The notes: generated by a model from the sequence alone, not told the origin. A DNA stretch of 64,000 nucleotides from Pedobacter sp. D749 (GCF_019317285.1 NZ_CP079218.1:5146001-5210000), one strand, 5' to 3'. Positions 17,172 through 25,691 are shown, numbered from the stretch's first letter. A program made the numbers and translations.

Positions 17172-18218
17172 ATGCCTGAAGATTATCAAGACATAGTATT
17201 GGCTGCCTATAAAAAGATGAAGGATAATGGGAAGCTGCGCGCAATTTTGCCCCAAGCAACTACTACAAGATTAAGAAAAGCTTGTTTAAGGGTTTATGAC
17301 GATAGATATACTCCAAAAGATGCCGATATACTTTCCATGTTCTTTAAAAAAGATAAGATGGAGTGTGATGACTTTCGGAAAGTGATATATGATTCAGAGC
17401 CTGATGATTACAAGGCCCTATGCAATCATATCAAAGGAGAGACAGGGAAGACAAAAGAAGAGAATACTGACCTTCTTGCCTGGTTGATAGATTTTCCTAC
17501 ATCCTATGAATGGATGAATCTAAGTGATGAAGAAAAACAACGTGTTTTTAAGAGAGCAGAAAAAGAAAAGCCTATTCCTCCATTGCCCCCGCCTCCACCA
17601 ATACCACCCCAGCCAATATTTATTATCTCCCGTTTCTCACCACACCAAATCATTATATCCTGTATACTTTTACTTTTTATTGGTAGTTCTTCTTTTGTCG
17701 CATGGGAAAATAGCACCATTTCAGTTAGAATGCCAAAAGCAGACGAGAAATGTATGTACTGGAATGAAGATCATTACGAACCGGTAAAATGTAATGCACA
17801 AATTGCAAATGCTACGATAATCCCATTGGATCTTAAAAAGTTACAGCGTCAAAGAAAGATTAATCTATCAGATACCCTAACCAGCTATTCGTTGGGTAAA
17901 GTATGGTATAAAGGTTTTATAAAGGATCATGAGTTTTTTACCGATAGTGGTGCATATCCTCAAGACATACAAAGAGTATTAAAACCACTTACCAACACGA
18001 TTTTAACAAAATATACTTCTAATTACAGGTATTTGCTTACCCGGTTAGTTTGGTTTATATGTGCTGCATTTTTTATAAGTATTTGTGGTTTTGCGGTAAG
18101 TAAGCTGGAGAAGGAAGTAAAAGCAAAAGATGAGTCTCAACAGCAAGATCCGGAAGCAGTATTGACATTAGAGGAAGAACCCATGGTTGAACAAACCGGA
18201 GGCTCCTTTGCCACATAA
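17172..18218 (+). CDS. Membrane protein with proline-rich linker, unknown function
   Basis: A 348-residue protein. Residues 1-130 form a soluble, helical domain (cytoplasmic) with TPKDADILSMFF and FRKVIY. A proline-rich linker follows (about 134-150), then a membrane helix (about 158-178). Next comes a roughly 100-residue periplasmic domain with two Cys (YWNEDHYEPVKC), a second helix (about 290-312) and a charged acidic tail. The topology is inferred. Its promoter belongs to the TACGGG group, so it is probably co-regulated with the 12297 operon and the HsdR-like nuclease. Confidence 0.7.
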   Translation: MPEDYQDIVLAAYKKMKDNGKLRAILPQATTTRLRKACLRVYDDRYTPKDADILSMFFKKDKMECDDFRKVIYDSEPDDYKALCNHIKGETGKTKEENTDLLAWLIDFPTSYEWMNLSDEEKQRVFKRAEKEKPIPPLPPPPPIPPQPIFIISRFSPHQIIISCILLLFIGSSSFVAWENSTISVRMPKADEKCMYWNEDHYEPVKCNAQIANATIIPLDLKKLQRQRKINLSDTLTSYSLGKVWYKGFIKDHEFFTDSGAYPQDIQRVLKPLTNTILTKYTSNYRYLLTRLVWFICAAFFISICGFAVSKLEKEVKAKDESQQQDPEAVLTLEEEPMVEQTGGSFAT

Positions 18219-18623
18219 ACATTACCAATTGATTTAGTGCATTTATACTGTACTTACCCGGCATAAATTTTAGTAACCTGGGTTAGATTAATATTTGAAT
18301 CATAGTGTGTGTTTGCAATCGGTTTACCTCACGCGGTCAGCATGACGATACTAATCACTAAATACCTAAAGAATAGCGCTAAAAGCCATGTTATTAATCG
18401 AACTCCGGTTAGTATGTAAATTATACTGCGCAGTTTTGGTAATAGAATTCTTTGGTATTTCTTTGTCCGGGAAATACCATATGCCATTCAATTTGTATGC
18501 TGTTAAGGGGAAGTGCAAAGGATTTCTCCAACCCATGTTTTTTGCTATCTTAGTGTTTGATTGTTAACACAATAACAACCCGAACAACAACCTGTTTTTA
18601 CATCCTAATTATTACGCCATCTC
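18219..18623. other. Intergenic region upstream of the first LanB
   Basis: The 405-bp gap contains a short dispersed-repeat fragment near 18328-18350. A 9-bp perfect inverted repeat (tggtatttc, 18453-18461, and gaaatacca, 18471-18479) is a possible operator or leader hairpin. A candidate promoter lies at 18523-18553. No gene is apparent. Confidence 0.5.
18523..18553 (+). promoter_or_regulatory. Candidate promoter for first LanB gene
   Basis: TTTC (18523-18526), 19 nt, then TATCTTAG (18546-18553) approximates the TTTG-N19-TAnnTTTG Bacteroidota promoter with one mismatch in each box. It lies about 70 bp upstream of the ATG at 18624. Confidence 0.4.
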
Positions 18624-21611
18624 GTGAAATACTCTTTCTACCAACATTTAATTGTTAGGTCGGCCGCTTTGCCCATCGAGACCAATTTGCAGCCAGAATC
18701 TCTTATGCAAATGTGGAAAGTTCCTTTTATACGGGAGAGCATCTATCTGGCGAGCAAATCACTTTATAACGACCTGGATAAACTATTTAATAACGTAGCA
18801 GAAGTAAGCGATTTTAAAAGAGAAAGCCTGTTAAAGAGCTTTTATAAATACCTGGCCCGGATGAGTAACCGCTCTACTCCTTTTGGTTTATTTGCAGGCT
18901 GTGCACCGCTGCAATGGGGAAATGTGCATCGCCTGGAACTTGATGCTGGTTTTAAAAGAAATATTACCCTGGATGCGGCTGTTAACGAACAGTTGGCTAT
19001 GCTTGTTGAAGCAGAACATCCGGGTGCAACTTACGTACTCAATAACACCATTTATCTTCAAGGCAAACAATACAAGTTTATTACTTATCAAAGTATCAAT
19101 GGGGAACGCGAGTACAAAATCGTTGCACTGGCATACAATGATATTATTGCTCAATTGGTGGCTAAACTAAAAGGAAATGCCAAAACACATCAGGAACTTG
19201 CTTTACTTCTTGGGGATTTTGATGCTGATGAATCATTTGCTTTCATTAAACGGTTGATTGAGATTCAGTTTTTGACTTATACGGGCAAGCCCGGCATTGG
19301 AGTGCAGTTTCCTGATTATTTACCTCATCCCTGGCCTGCTGGTATACATAGGGAGTTACAATCTACCCTATCTATTTTAGAAGAAACAGCTACTGTAAAT
19401 GGCACAGCTGAAGCGGTAATTAATGACTACTTACAAATAGAAACAAACCTTAAAAAACTTTTTGGTGAAACGCCTAATAATTGTTTTCATGTTACGAGAA
19501 TAAATAGCCTGCAAGCAGCCAGCCTTAACAGTAATTTACAAACCAGGCTATTGCGTGGAATTAAGCTCCTGAACAATTTAACTGATTTTGAACCTCATAA
19601 AAGGCTAAAAGAATTTAAAACTCAATTTTTACAACGTTATCAGGGAAGAAGTGTGCCACTATTGGCCGCTTTTGATCCCGATAGTGGAATAGAATATGGA
19701 CAGTGGCACAATAAAGAAACTTTACTTACCGAAGGCTTAAATGCCAGTTTAAATAAGCAAACGGAGCAGATACCCTATACCGAAACTAACCTAAAACTAC
19801 TTAAGGTATTAACATTGGCCAATGTTGGTGGTCATTATCGTTTTACTCTGCCAGAAGATTTTGTGCAGGATAAACCACTAGCCGATCTTCCGCATAATAT
19901 GGCTGCGGTTTTTCAACTTTTTGATGAAGAACAGATCTACCTGGAACTGGTACCCGGTACAGGAAGCTTAGGCCTTTTGGCAAGATATGCCCATGCCAGC
20001 TCAGCGATTAAACAATTGGCGAAGGAGATGGCTGCGGAAGAAACTTTGGCCAATCCAGAGGTCATCTATGCAGAAATTATCCACTTACCCGAAGAACGTT
20101 CGGCCAATGTGATGTCGCACCCACAGTTTTGGTCGCACGAACTGGAATATGTAGACCATGCTCAAGGTAAGCAGGTGATTAACCTCGACGAAATTGAGGT
20201 AACGTTACAAAACGGTCTGTTTAAACTTTTTTCGAAAAAAAAGCAGCAGGAAATTATACCAAAATTGAGCAGTGCCTATAATTATAACCGCTCACAACAT
20301 CCGATATATACTTTTCTGTGTGATATACAGCACCAAACAGGGCCAAATGGGTTAACCTTTAACTGGGGCAGGCTGGCAAAAGATTTTGTGTTTTTTCCGA
20401 GGATAGATACCACCTTTGGACTTATTTTACACCGGGCCACCTGGAAATTTGCGCATGCAAATTTACTTCAACTCACCAAAAAACAAACCAATGATCAACA
20501 CCGTAGAGCAGCATTTGAACAATTTAGACAGGAATGGGAGATACCTGCCAGGTTTTTTGTTGTGAACGGCGATAATGAGTTGCTGATCGATTCTGCGAAT
20601 CTACTTTCAGTTGATGTTTTTTTAAAGGAGGCATCAAAAACAGTTAATGAACTGGTATTGAAAGAATGTTTGCACCACGAGATGAAACCGTTATTACAGG
20701 ATGAAGCCGGCAAGGGCTATGCACATCAGTTTGTGGCACCACTTTTTGCCATGGCCGAAGTAAAAAAGGCGAGCTATCAGCCAAATAATGGTACGGTAAC
20801 CCGCCACTTTTTTCCAGGTAGTGAGTGGCTGTACATTAAAATATTTTTAAATGAAAATACTGCCCAGGAGGTTTTAATAGCGTTGTTTAAATTGCTTGAT
20901 AAAAACACAGGCTTACTTCACTATCAAAAGTGTTTTTTTATACGGTATTATGAACATGGCCATCATATCCGTTTACGGATATTGCTCCACACAGCAGCAG
21001 CTTTTCAACAGGCCTATTTTTTGGTTAAAGCAGCCTTAGATCCCTTCATTCTGCACCAGCAGATCAGCAATATTCAATTGGATACCTACGAACGTGAAAT
21101 TGAACGTTATGGTGCGGACCAAATTGCATTGGCTGAAAGCCTGTTCGATATTGATAGCCGGTTTTGTGCCCACATTTTCACGATTTTCGAAAATAATGAT
21201 TATACCGAACAGGGCTGGTTGATTATTTTTTGGGTGATGAAAGATTATTTATCGCGCAAGAGCACCGACCCTTCGGTACAGTTAAAGTTTGCGGAAACCC
21301 AGTTGGCCTTCTTTTTAAAGGAAATGGACAGCAAGGAAATTAAAATACAGATTGACCAGCTGTTCAGAAAATATGGAGCAATCCTCCCTGGTTTGGCGCA
21401 AGATTATGAGGCATTACTCACCAACAGGCGCACTGAAATAGATGCACTACTGAAGCAGCAAAAAGTAGATTGGAACGACATGTTTTTGGCAGGGTTGATC
21501 CACATGCTGATAAACCGGTATTTCGTTAATCAACAGCGGCTGCACGAGTGCCTTTTATACGGAATGATGGTTAAACAGTTAAAATCTGGTTTGGCAAGAG
21601 CAGAACGATAA
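18624..21611 (+). CDS. lanB: Lanthipeptide dehydratase LanB (first copy, full length)
   Basis: This 995-residue protein is a class I lanthipeptide dehydratase with both functional halves. The N-terminal glutamylation domain carries SNRSTPFGLFAG at 81-92. The C-terminal elimination domain (about 728-990, SpaB_C type) opens with RHFFPGSEWLYIKIF and contains DTYEREIERYG. It uses glutamyl-tRNA to activate Ser/Thr and eliminates glutamate to make Dha/Dhb. It stands apart from the precursor array, separated by the minus-strand LytTR/kinase pair, and has its own promoter region. A second complete LanB lies at 28703, so the two may serve different precursors. Confidence 0.93.
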   Translation: MKYSFYQHLIVRSAALPIETNLQPESLMQMWKVPFIRESIYLASKSLYNDLDKLFNNVAEVSDFKRESLLKSFYKYLARMSNRSTPFGLFAGCAPLQWGNVHRLELDAGFKRNITLDAAVNEQLAMLVEAEHPGATYVLNNTIYLQGKQYKFITYQSINGEREYKIVALAYNDIIAQLVAKLKGNAKTHQELALLLGDFDADESFAFIKRLIEIQFLTYTGKPGIGVQFPDYLPHPWPAGIHRELQSTLSILEETATVNGTAEAVINDYLQIETNLKKLFGETPNNCFHVTRINSLQAASLNSNLQTRLLRGIKLLNNLTDFEPHKRLKEFKTQFLQRYQGRSVPLLAAFDPDSGIEYGQWHNKETLLTEGLNASLNKQTEQIPYTETNLKLLKVLTLANVGGHYRFTLPEDFVQDKPLADLPHNMAAVFQLFDEEQIYLELVPGTGSLGLLARYAHASSAIKQLAKEMAAEETLANPEVIYAEIIHLPEERSANVMSHPQFWSHELEYVDHAQGKQVINLDEIEVTLQNGLFKLFSKKKQQEIIPKLSSAYNYNRSQHPIYTFLCDIQHQTGPNGLTFNWGRLAKDFVFFPRIDTTFGLILHRATWKFAHANLLQLTKKQTNDQHRRAAFEQFRQEWEIPARFFVVNGDNELLIDSANLLSVDVFLKEASKTVNELVLKECLHHEMKPLLQDEAGKGYAHQFVAPLFAMAEVKKASYQPNNGTVTRHFFPGSEWLYIKIFLNENTAQEVLIALFKLLDKNTGLLHYQKCFFIRYYEHGHHIRLRILLHTAAAFQQAYFLVKAALDPFILHQQISNIQLDTYEREIERYGADQIALAESLFDIDSRFCAHIFTIFENNDYTEQGWLIIFWVMKDYLSRKSTDPSVQLKFAETQLAFFLKEMDSKEIKIQIDQLFRKYGAILPGLAQDYEALLTNRRTEIDALLKQQKVDWNDMFLAGLIHMLINRYFVNQQRLHECLLYGMMVKQLKSGLARAER

Positions 21612-22349
21612 TTATTTATAAAGCGTTTTATTCAACATATAAAAAAAGCTGTCCCGATAGGTTACTCCTATGGGCACCTTTTCTGTGATGTTATCGAATA
21701 AGATCATATTGCCATCAATGGATTTGATTTTTTTGATCGCAATAATGTACGATTTATGGGTCCTGATGAACTCACCCTCCGGCAGTCCGTCTGCAAGTGA
21801 TTTCATACTTACTAAAGATACATGGCGCTGCGTGTCAGTAAAAACAGAGCAATAATTTTTTAGCCCCTCGATATACACGATATCTTCAAAATTTATCCTT
21901 ACAATTTTACCACGGTCCGTTTTCAGATAAAATGCATCGGTTTTAGCCACGTTATGTTTATTTTCCTGATCCTTTTTTAAGGAATGAAGCATCAGTTTAT
22001 CGAGTACTTTTTGGGTGGCGTTTAAGAAACGGTCGAAAGAATAGGGTTTGAGCAAATAATCCAGAACATTGTTTTCGAAACCAGCTACGGCAAACTCACT
22101 GTAAGCAGAGGTAATAATTACCTCGATGCCCTGGGGCAGCATCTTGATCAGATCAATACCCGATAATTCGGGCATATTGATGTCTAAAAAAAGCAGGTCG
22201 ATATTATTGCTTTTAATCTCTACCAAAGCTTCTATTGGGTTGGTAAATACGCCCACCAAACTGAGGAACGGAACCTTATTTACATAATCTTTTAAAATGT
22301 TGTGCGCATAGGGCTCATCATCAATAATGATGCAGTTAAGTTGTTTCAT
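21612..22349 (-). CDS. LytTR-family response regulator
   Basis: A 245-residue protein with a receiver domain (phosphoacceptor Asp in LLFLDINMPELSG, about residue 57) and a C-terminal LytTR DNA-binding domain (about 140-240: IVYIEGLKNYCSVF, EFIRTHKSYIIAI). It overlaps the kinase stop by 14 nt. LytTR proteins bind paired direct repeats about 21 nt apart; such a pair lies at 23446-23475, in front of the peptide genes. It is therefore the probable activator of the lanthipeptide precursors. Confidence 0.92.
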   Translation of the reverse strand: MKQLNCIIIDDEPYAHNILKDYVNKVPFLSLVGVFTNPIEALVEIKSNNIDLLFLDINMPELSGIDLIKMLPQGIEVIITSAYSEFAVAGFENNVLDYLLKPYSFDRFLNATQKVLDKLMLHSLKKDQENKHNVAKTDAFYLKTDRGKIVRINFEDIVYIEGLKNYCSVFTDTQRHVSLVSMKSLADGLPEGEFIRTHKSYIIAIKKIKSIDGNMILFDNITEKVPIGVTYRDSFFYMLNKTLYK

Positions 22350-23391
22350 ATCGTTTTAGAGGAAAGGTTAATTTACATTCATAGGTTTCTTCGGTTTCGG
22401 CAATGCTGAGGTGGTGATTACCCGGAAATACCTCGTTCAGCCTTTGCTTTACATATTGAATACCTATTTTATTGGAGTGCACTTTTTTGTTGTTGTTTTT
22501 ATAGTTAAAAGAGTAAAAATGGAGATCATTGCCTTTTACCCCGATTTTTAGAATGGCTTCCTTTAACGGATCTTTGATTACACCATGTTTAAAAATATTC
22601 TCTACCAGTGTAATGAGAATAAGTGAAATTACCTTATTGTTGCCGGTGTTTTTCTCCAGATCGTATTGAATGTTAAGCGATTCATTTCTTTCATCATGTA
22701 TTTTTATAAAATCATGGATGTAGCTCAGTTCACTTTCCAGGGTACTGTAACCATCTTCACTGCCAGTTAAAGCATGGCGCATTACATTTGATAACATGAG
22801 TATCGATTTGGCCACATCGGGCATTGCTTTATAGGTTTTGGCATGTAAAAAGCCCAAAGTGTTGAACACAAAATGCGGATTGATCTGCGATTTAACCAGG
22901 TTGAGTTCTGCCTCGAGAGCATTTTTCTTCAAACGTTCCTGTTCCCGCATCATCTCCATTCTTTCGAGATTATACTTGTAAACCTCTTTATCACGTTTTG
23001 CTGCCAATTGCGCAAAACTGAAGCCGATAGCAATAACATAGAAGTAAAGCCAGCGCATAATAAGTGCGGTAATCTGATAATGGGTTAAATAAGCGGCTAT
23101 ATCCTTATGGTAAATAAATACTTCTATCAGGATCTTCAATGCCGCCGAAACAGCCAGTGTAAATACCGTAACCAATACGATACCAATCACTTTTATCGCC
23201 AATGAGTTGCTGTGTTCCTTAACAAAAATAAAGCCCAGGCTGGTAGAGTAAAACACCGCAATATTAATGGCAAAAGATAATATAGTAAAGGTAGGGCGTA
23301 AATCAAGCCCGGCGAAATAACTGATGAGGACTTCGTATGTGATATACGCGCCCCAAACGATGAAATGCACACCAATGTTTTTTCTAACCAT
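22336..23391 (-). CDS. LytS-type sensor histidine kinase
   Basis: A 351-residue membrane kinase with about four N-terminal transmembrane helices (residues 8-135). A coiled linker precedes the His_kinase motif (SQINPHFVFNTLGFLHAK, phosphoacceptor His near residue 171). The ATPase domain carries LVENIFKHGV and KIGIQYVKQRLNEVFPG. The gene partners the LytTR regulator at 21612 in an overlapping operon and is divergent from the lanthipeptide peptides, suggesting quorum or envelope sensing that controls them. Confidence 0.9.
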   Translation of the reverse strand: MVRKNIGVHFIVWGAYITYEVLISYFAGLDLRPTFTILSFAINIAVFYSTSLGFIFVKEHSNSLAIKVIGIVLVTVFTLAVSAALKILIEVFIYHKDIAAYLTHYQITALIMRWLYFYVIAIGFSFAQLAAKRDKEVYKYNLERMEMMREQERLKKNALEAELNLVKSQINPHFVFNTLGFLHAKTYKAMPDVAKSILMLSNVMRHALTGSEDGYSTLESELSYIHDFIKIHDERNESLNIQYDLEKNTGNNKVISLILITLVENIFKHGVIKDPLKEAILKIGVKGNDLHFYSFNYKNNNKKVHSNKIGIQYVKQRLNEVFPGNHHLSIAETEETYECKLTFPLKRYETT

Positions 23392-23445
23392 TTAATTTAG
23401 ATGTATTTGCCGTTAAAAGAAATATTCACTTGTCCTTTTATAACT

Positions 23446-23489
23446 ACTCATTCGTCATCCAAAACCGCTCATTGGTACAAATTATTTTG
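23446..23489 (+). promoter_or_regulatory. Candidate LytTR binding site and promoter of peptide operon
   Basis: Direct repeats CTCATTCG (23447-23454) and CTCATTGG (23468-23475) start exactly 21 nt apart, the geometry expected for a LytTR dimer. They are followed by TTATTTTG (23482-23489), one mismatch from a TAnnTTTG -7 box, and then by the peptide gene at 23540. The intergenic region is shared with the divergent kinase gene at 23391, so autoregulation is possible. Confidence 0.55.
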
Positions 23490-23539
23490 TAGGTTTTTCA
23501 ACAAACCCCACATTTATATCAACAACAAACCATAAAGCT

Positions 23540-23692
23540 ATGAAAAATCAAATTAAAGTTTCGCTGCCACAAATCGAAGTTAAACAAATTCAGATTCTTA
23601 ATCGCAGTATGTCTGCAAAAACAATGGTTTTTAATCAGCGTGGAAATTACTTTCCGACAGAAACAGTTGTAACAACACTAACAGGTATTTAA
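23540..23692 (+). CDS. Small peptide, 50 residues, first gene of lanthipeptide operon
   Basis: An ATG at 23540 opens a 50-codon frame ending in TAA at 23692, two nt before the next start codon. The peptide is basic, with no Cys and no GG motif (opening MKNQIKVSLPQIEV). Its C-terminal third is Thr-rich and ends in TLTGI. The tight spacing to the next gene and the position right behind the LytTR repeats make it likely to be translated. It could be a peptide precursor of another type or a signal. The family is unknown. Confidence 0.5.
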   Translation: MKNQIKVSLPQIEVKQIQILNRSMSAKTMVFNQRGNYFPTETVVTTLTGI

Positions 23693-23694
23693 TT

Positions 23695-23913
23695 ATGAAA
23701 TTAACCTTATTAAAAAAATTAGGATTGGAAAACACAGCAACGGTGTTGACCGACGAATTGAGCGACATGATCGGTGGAGGTCAGTCAGATGATGATATCC
23801 GTTTCACCTTAAACCTTCCTTTTGAAGGGCAAATGTCGGGTTATGCTTTAATGCATACGGCGCAACATAGCCAGTACCACAAACGTGTAAGTCAGGAAGA
23901 CAGCTTGTTATAA
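23695..23913 (+). CDS. GG-containing, Cys-free precursor-like peptide
   Basis: A 72-residue peptide with an N-terminal leader-like part (MKLTLLKKLGLEN, then ELSDMIGGG at 21-29) and a 43-residue hydrophilic tail. The tail has several Ser/Thr but no Cys, so no thioether ring could be formed within it. It resembles a double-glycine leader substrate for the C39 exporter at 34037. It might be a dehydrated linear peptide, a signal for the LytS kinase, or an accessory factor. It follows the 50-residue gene by 2 nt. Confidence 0.6.
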   Translation: MKLTLLKKLGLENTATVLTDELSDMIGGGQSDDDIRFTLNLPFEGQMSGYALMHTAQHSQYHKRVSQEDSLL

Positions 23914-24121
23914 AATCTGTAACTGCTGATCAATAGCGGTATGACATTGAAAAAATACAGCATCATAAAGAAAGATGCTACAGGCCTGAACAGCAATCTA
24001 CCTATGAAAAACCGCTCGGAATGGCTCTGCGACTTTGGAGGATAGCCATCTACTATCCTTCCATCGTCCTTTTACACTTTGAATGAAAATTTACTATTCA
24101 TCCCTTTTTAAACTGCTTATT

Positions 24122-24352
24122 ATGAAAAAGCAACCCAAAACCAAGCTTTCCTTAGCAAAAGAAACCATTGCCAGGTTAAACGATGAGCAGATGGAATTGA
24201 TTGCAGGCGGACAAGGATTGCCATTAAATGGCCCTGTTACTGCAAAAACAGAAGTAGATGCCTTTGGCGACGTTGGCAACTGTGGACCGCAAACCGTTCA
24301 GGTTTCCAAAACCTGCCCGGCAACAAGCTCTTGCTTGTGTGTGTGCGAATAA
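24122..24352 (+). CDS. Class I lanthipeptide precursor 1
   Basis: A 76-residue precursor. The leader of 30 residues contains KTKLSLAKETIARLN, then DEQMELIAGG. GG at 29-30 is the expected C39 cleavage site. The 46-residue core has five Cys (54, 65, 71, 73, 75) and many Thr/Ser, as needed for dehydration and ring formation. The start at 24122 was chosen over an upstream in-frame ATG (24083) because it aligns with the seven paralogues. It is the most divergent core of the array, lacking the central QSIIASKTC block. Confidence 0.9.
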   Translation: MKKQPKTKLSLAKETIARLNDEQMELIAGGQGLPLNGPVTAKTEVDAFGDVGNCGPQTVQVSKTCPATSSCLCVCE

Positions 24353-24378
24353 TTTATTCTTATTAAACCTATATCACC

Positions 24379-24612
24379 ATGAAAAAACAACTCAAAACCA
24401 AACTTTCACTGAATAAAGAAACTATTGCAAAACTTAACGAGGAGCAAATGGAACTGGTAGCTGGAGGACAGGCCATAGGCACCGATGCGACGATTGTAAT
24501 CGGCGTTGAAACTATTACCGACACAGATACATGTGGTAGTACTCGTCCGTTTTCTACACCTCCTGGTTCACAAACCTGTCCACCAACAGGTACCTGCTGC
24601 TGTGCTCTTTAA
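24379..24612 (+). CDS. Class I lanthipeptide precursor 2
   Basis: A 77-residue precursor with the standard leader (residues 1-30, LVAGG end) and a Cys-rich core. Cys52, Cys67 and a triplet Cys73-74-75 are followed by Ala-Leu. Thr/Ser are abundant between residues 45 and 72. The CCC-Ala-Leu tail is shared with precursor 3, so these two form a subgroup. Expected substrate of LanB and LanC. Confidence 0.92.
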   Translation: MKKQLKTKLSLNKETIAKLNEEQMELVAGGQAIGTDATIVIGVETITDTDTCGSTRPFSTPPGSQTCPPTGTCCCAL

Positions 24613-24636
24613 AGCTGATAGCCAACCTAAAAACCT

Positions 24637-24870
24637 ATGAAAAAACAATTAAAAACTAAGCTTTCGCTTAACAAAGAAACAGTGGCAAAGCTCAACGAAG
24701 AGCAAATGGAATTGGTTGTAGGAAGGCAGGCCGCCGGAGCTAATGCAACAGTGGTAATAGACATTGGCCTTGATACTGATACGGGTAAATGCGGCGGCAG
24801 CACAGGCCCTTCATGTCCCATTGCTTCCAAAACCTGTCCACCAACAAGTACCTGCTGCTGTGCTCTTTAA
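24637..24870 (+). CDS. Class I lanthipeptide precursor 3 (GG site changed to GR)
   Basis: A 77-residue precursor with the same leader and a core carrying six Cys (52, 60, 67, 73, 74, 75) and a CCC-Ala-Leu tail like precursor 2. Unlike all others, the leader ends VVGR at 27-30 rather than AGG, reading gga agg at the junction. C39 peptidases need Gly-Gly (or a small second residue), so export-coupled cleavage is probably impaired. It may be a pseudo-precursor or be processed by another protease. Confidence 0.9.
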   Translation: MKKQLKTKLSLNKETVAKLNEEQMELVVGRQAAGANATVVIDIGLDTDTGKCGGSTGPSCPIASKTCPPTSTCCCAL

Positions 24871-24894
24871 AGCCGATAACCAACCTAAAAACCT

Positions 24895-25125
24895 ATGAAA
24901 AAACAATTAAAAACTAAGCTTTCGCTCGACAAAGAAACAGTGGCAAAGCTTAACGAAGAGCAAATGCAATTAGTTGCTGGTGGAAACGGGGTTTCGGCCG
25001 GCGCGACCATTGTAATTGATATCCCTTCAGAAGCTTTCAGTGCGGAAGAGGGCTGCGGTAAAAAATCTATTGTCGCTTCTAAAACCTGTCCTCTAGCTAC
25101 CGCTGCGGGTTGCCCGGGTTGCTGA
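24895..25125 (+). CDS. Class I lanthipeptide precursor 4
   Basis: A 76-residue precursor with the standard leader ending LVAGG at 30. The core has four Cys (54, 65, 73, 76) in the arrangement CGKKSIVASKTC then GC..C, with few Thr/Ser after residue 65. The C-terminal ring pattern differs from the CxCxC of precursors 5-8, so it would give a different product. Confidence 0.92.
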   Translation: MKKQLKTKLSLDKETVAKLNEEQMQLVAGGNGVSAGATIVIDIPSEAFSAEEGCGKKSIVASKTCPLATAAGCPGC

Positions 25126-25165
25126 AACCACAAAATAATTTAATTCACCATAAAAGTCAAAACTT

Positions 25166-25399
25166 ATGAAAAAACAACTCAAAACGAAACTTGCGCTAAA
25201 CAAGGAAACTGTAGCCAAGCTTAACGAAGAACAAATGGAACTGTTAGCCGGTGGACAGGCTGCTGCAGCTGGCAATACTTTCGTTGTTGGCCTCGGGCTC
25301 GAATCTGACGCCGGGGCGAAGGAAGGCAGCTGTGGACAACAATCCATCATCGCATCTAAAACCTGCCCGGTAAGTGGTACCTGTCAATGTAGTTGCTAA
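25166..25399 (+). CDS. Class I lanthipeptide precursor 5
   Basis: A 77-residue precursor with a leader ending LLAGG at 30 and five Cys at 56, 67, 73, 75, 77. It shows the conserved block CGQQSIIASKTC followed by the tail C.C.C. The Leu-Gly-Leu-Glu-Ser stretch in the core is shared with precursor 7. Confidence 0.92.
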   Translation: MKKQLKTKLALNKETVAKLNEEQMELLAGGQAAAAGNTFVVGLGLESDAGAKEGSCGQQSIIASKTCPVSGTCQCSC

Positions 25400-25434
25400 T
25401 TATTAATCAATCTATATACAAAAACAATTTAAAC

Positions 25435-25659
25435 ATGAAAAAGCAATTAAAAACCAAACTTTCACTGAACAAAGAAACTGTGGCGAAGCTTAACGATGAG
25501 CAAATGCAATTATTGGCAGGTGGCCAGGCCGCCGCAGCAGGTTCAACAGTAGTTATCGGCTTCGAATCATTGGCAGCTGAAGGAGATAGCTGTGGTAAAC
25601 AATCCATCATCGCATCTAAAACCTGCCCGGTAACAGGCACCTGCAGTTGTCACTGTTAA
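25435..25659 (+). CDS. Class I lanthipeptide precursor 6
   Basis: A 74-residue precursor, the shortest in the array. The start at 25435 aligns with its paralogues; an upstream ATG at 25393 is ignored. Cys are at 53, 64, 70, 72, 74 with the CGKQSIIASKTC block and GTCSCHC end. The 36 nt after its stop are repeated exactly after precursor 7, showing recent tandem duplication. Confidence 0.92.
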   Translation: MKKQLKTKLSLNKETVAKLNDEQMQLLAGGQAAAAGSTVVIGFESLAAEGDSCGKQSIIASKTCPVTGTCSCHC

Positions 25660-25691
25660 TTATCCATTCTTAACTATAAAAACATCATTAC

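Noticed and set aside
16977..17259. Minus-strand frames in the promoter region of the proline-rich protein
   Set aside because: They overlap the palindromic operator and -7 box of site 3 and the start of the plus-strand gene.
18073..18264. Minus-strand frame over the 3' end of the proline-rich protein
   Set aside because: Antisense to a real gene with no supporting features.
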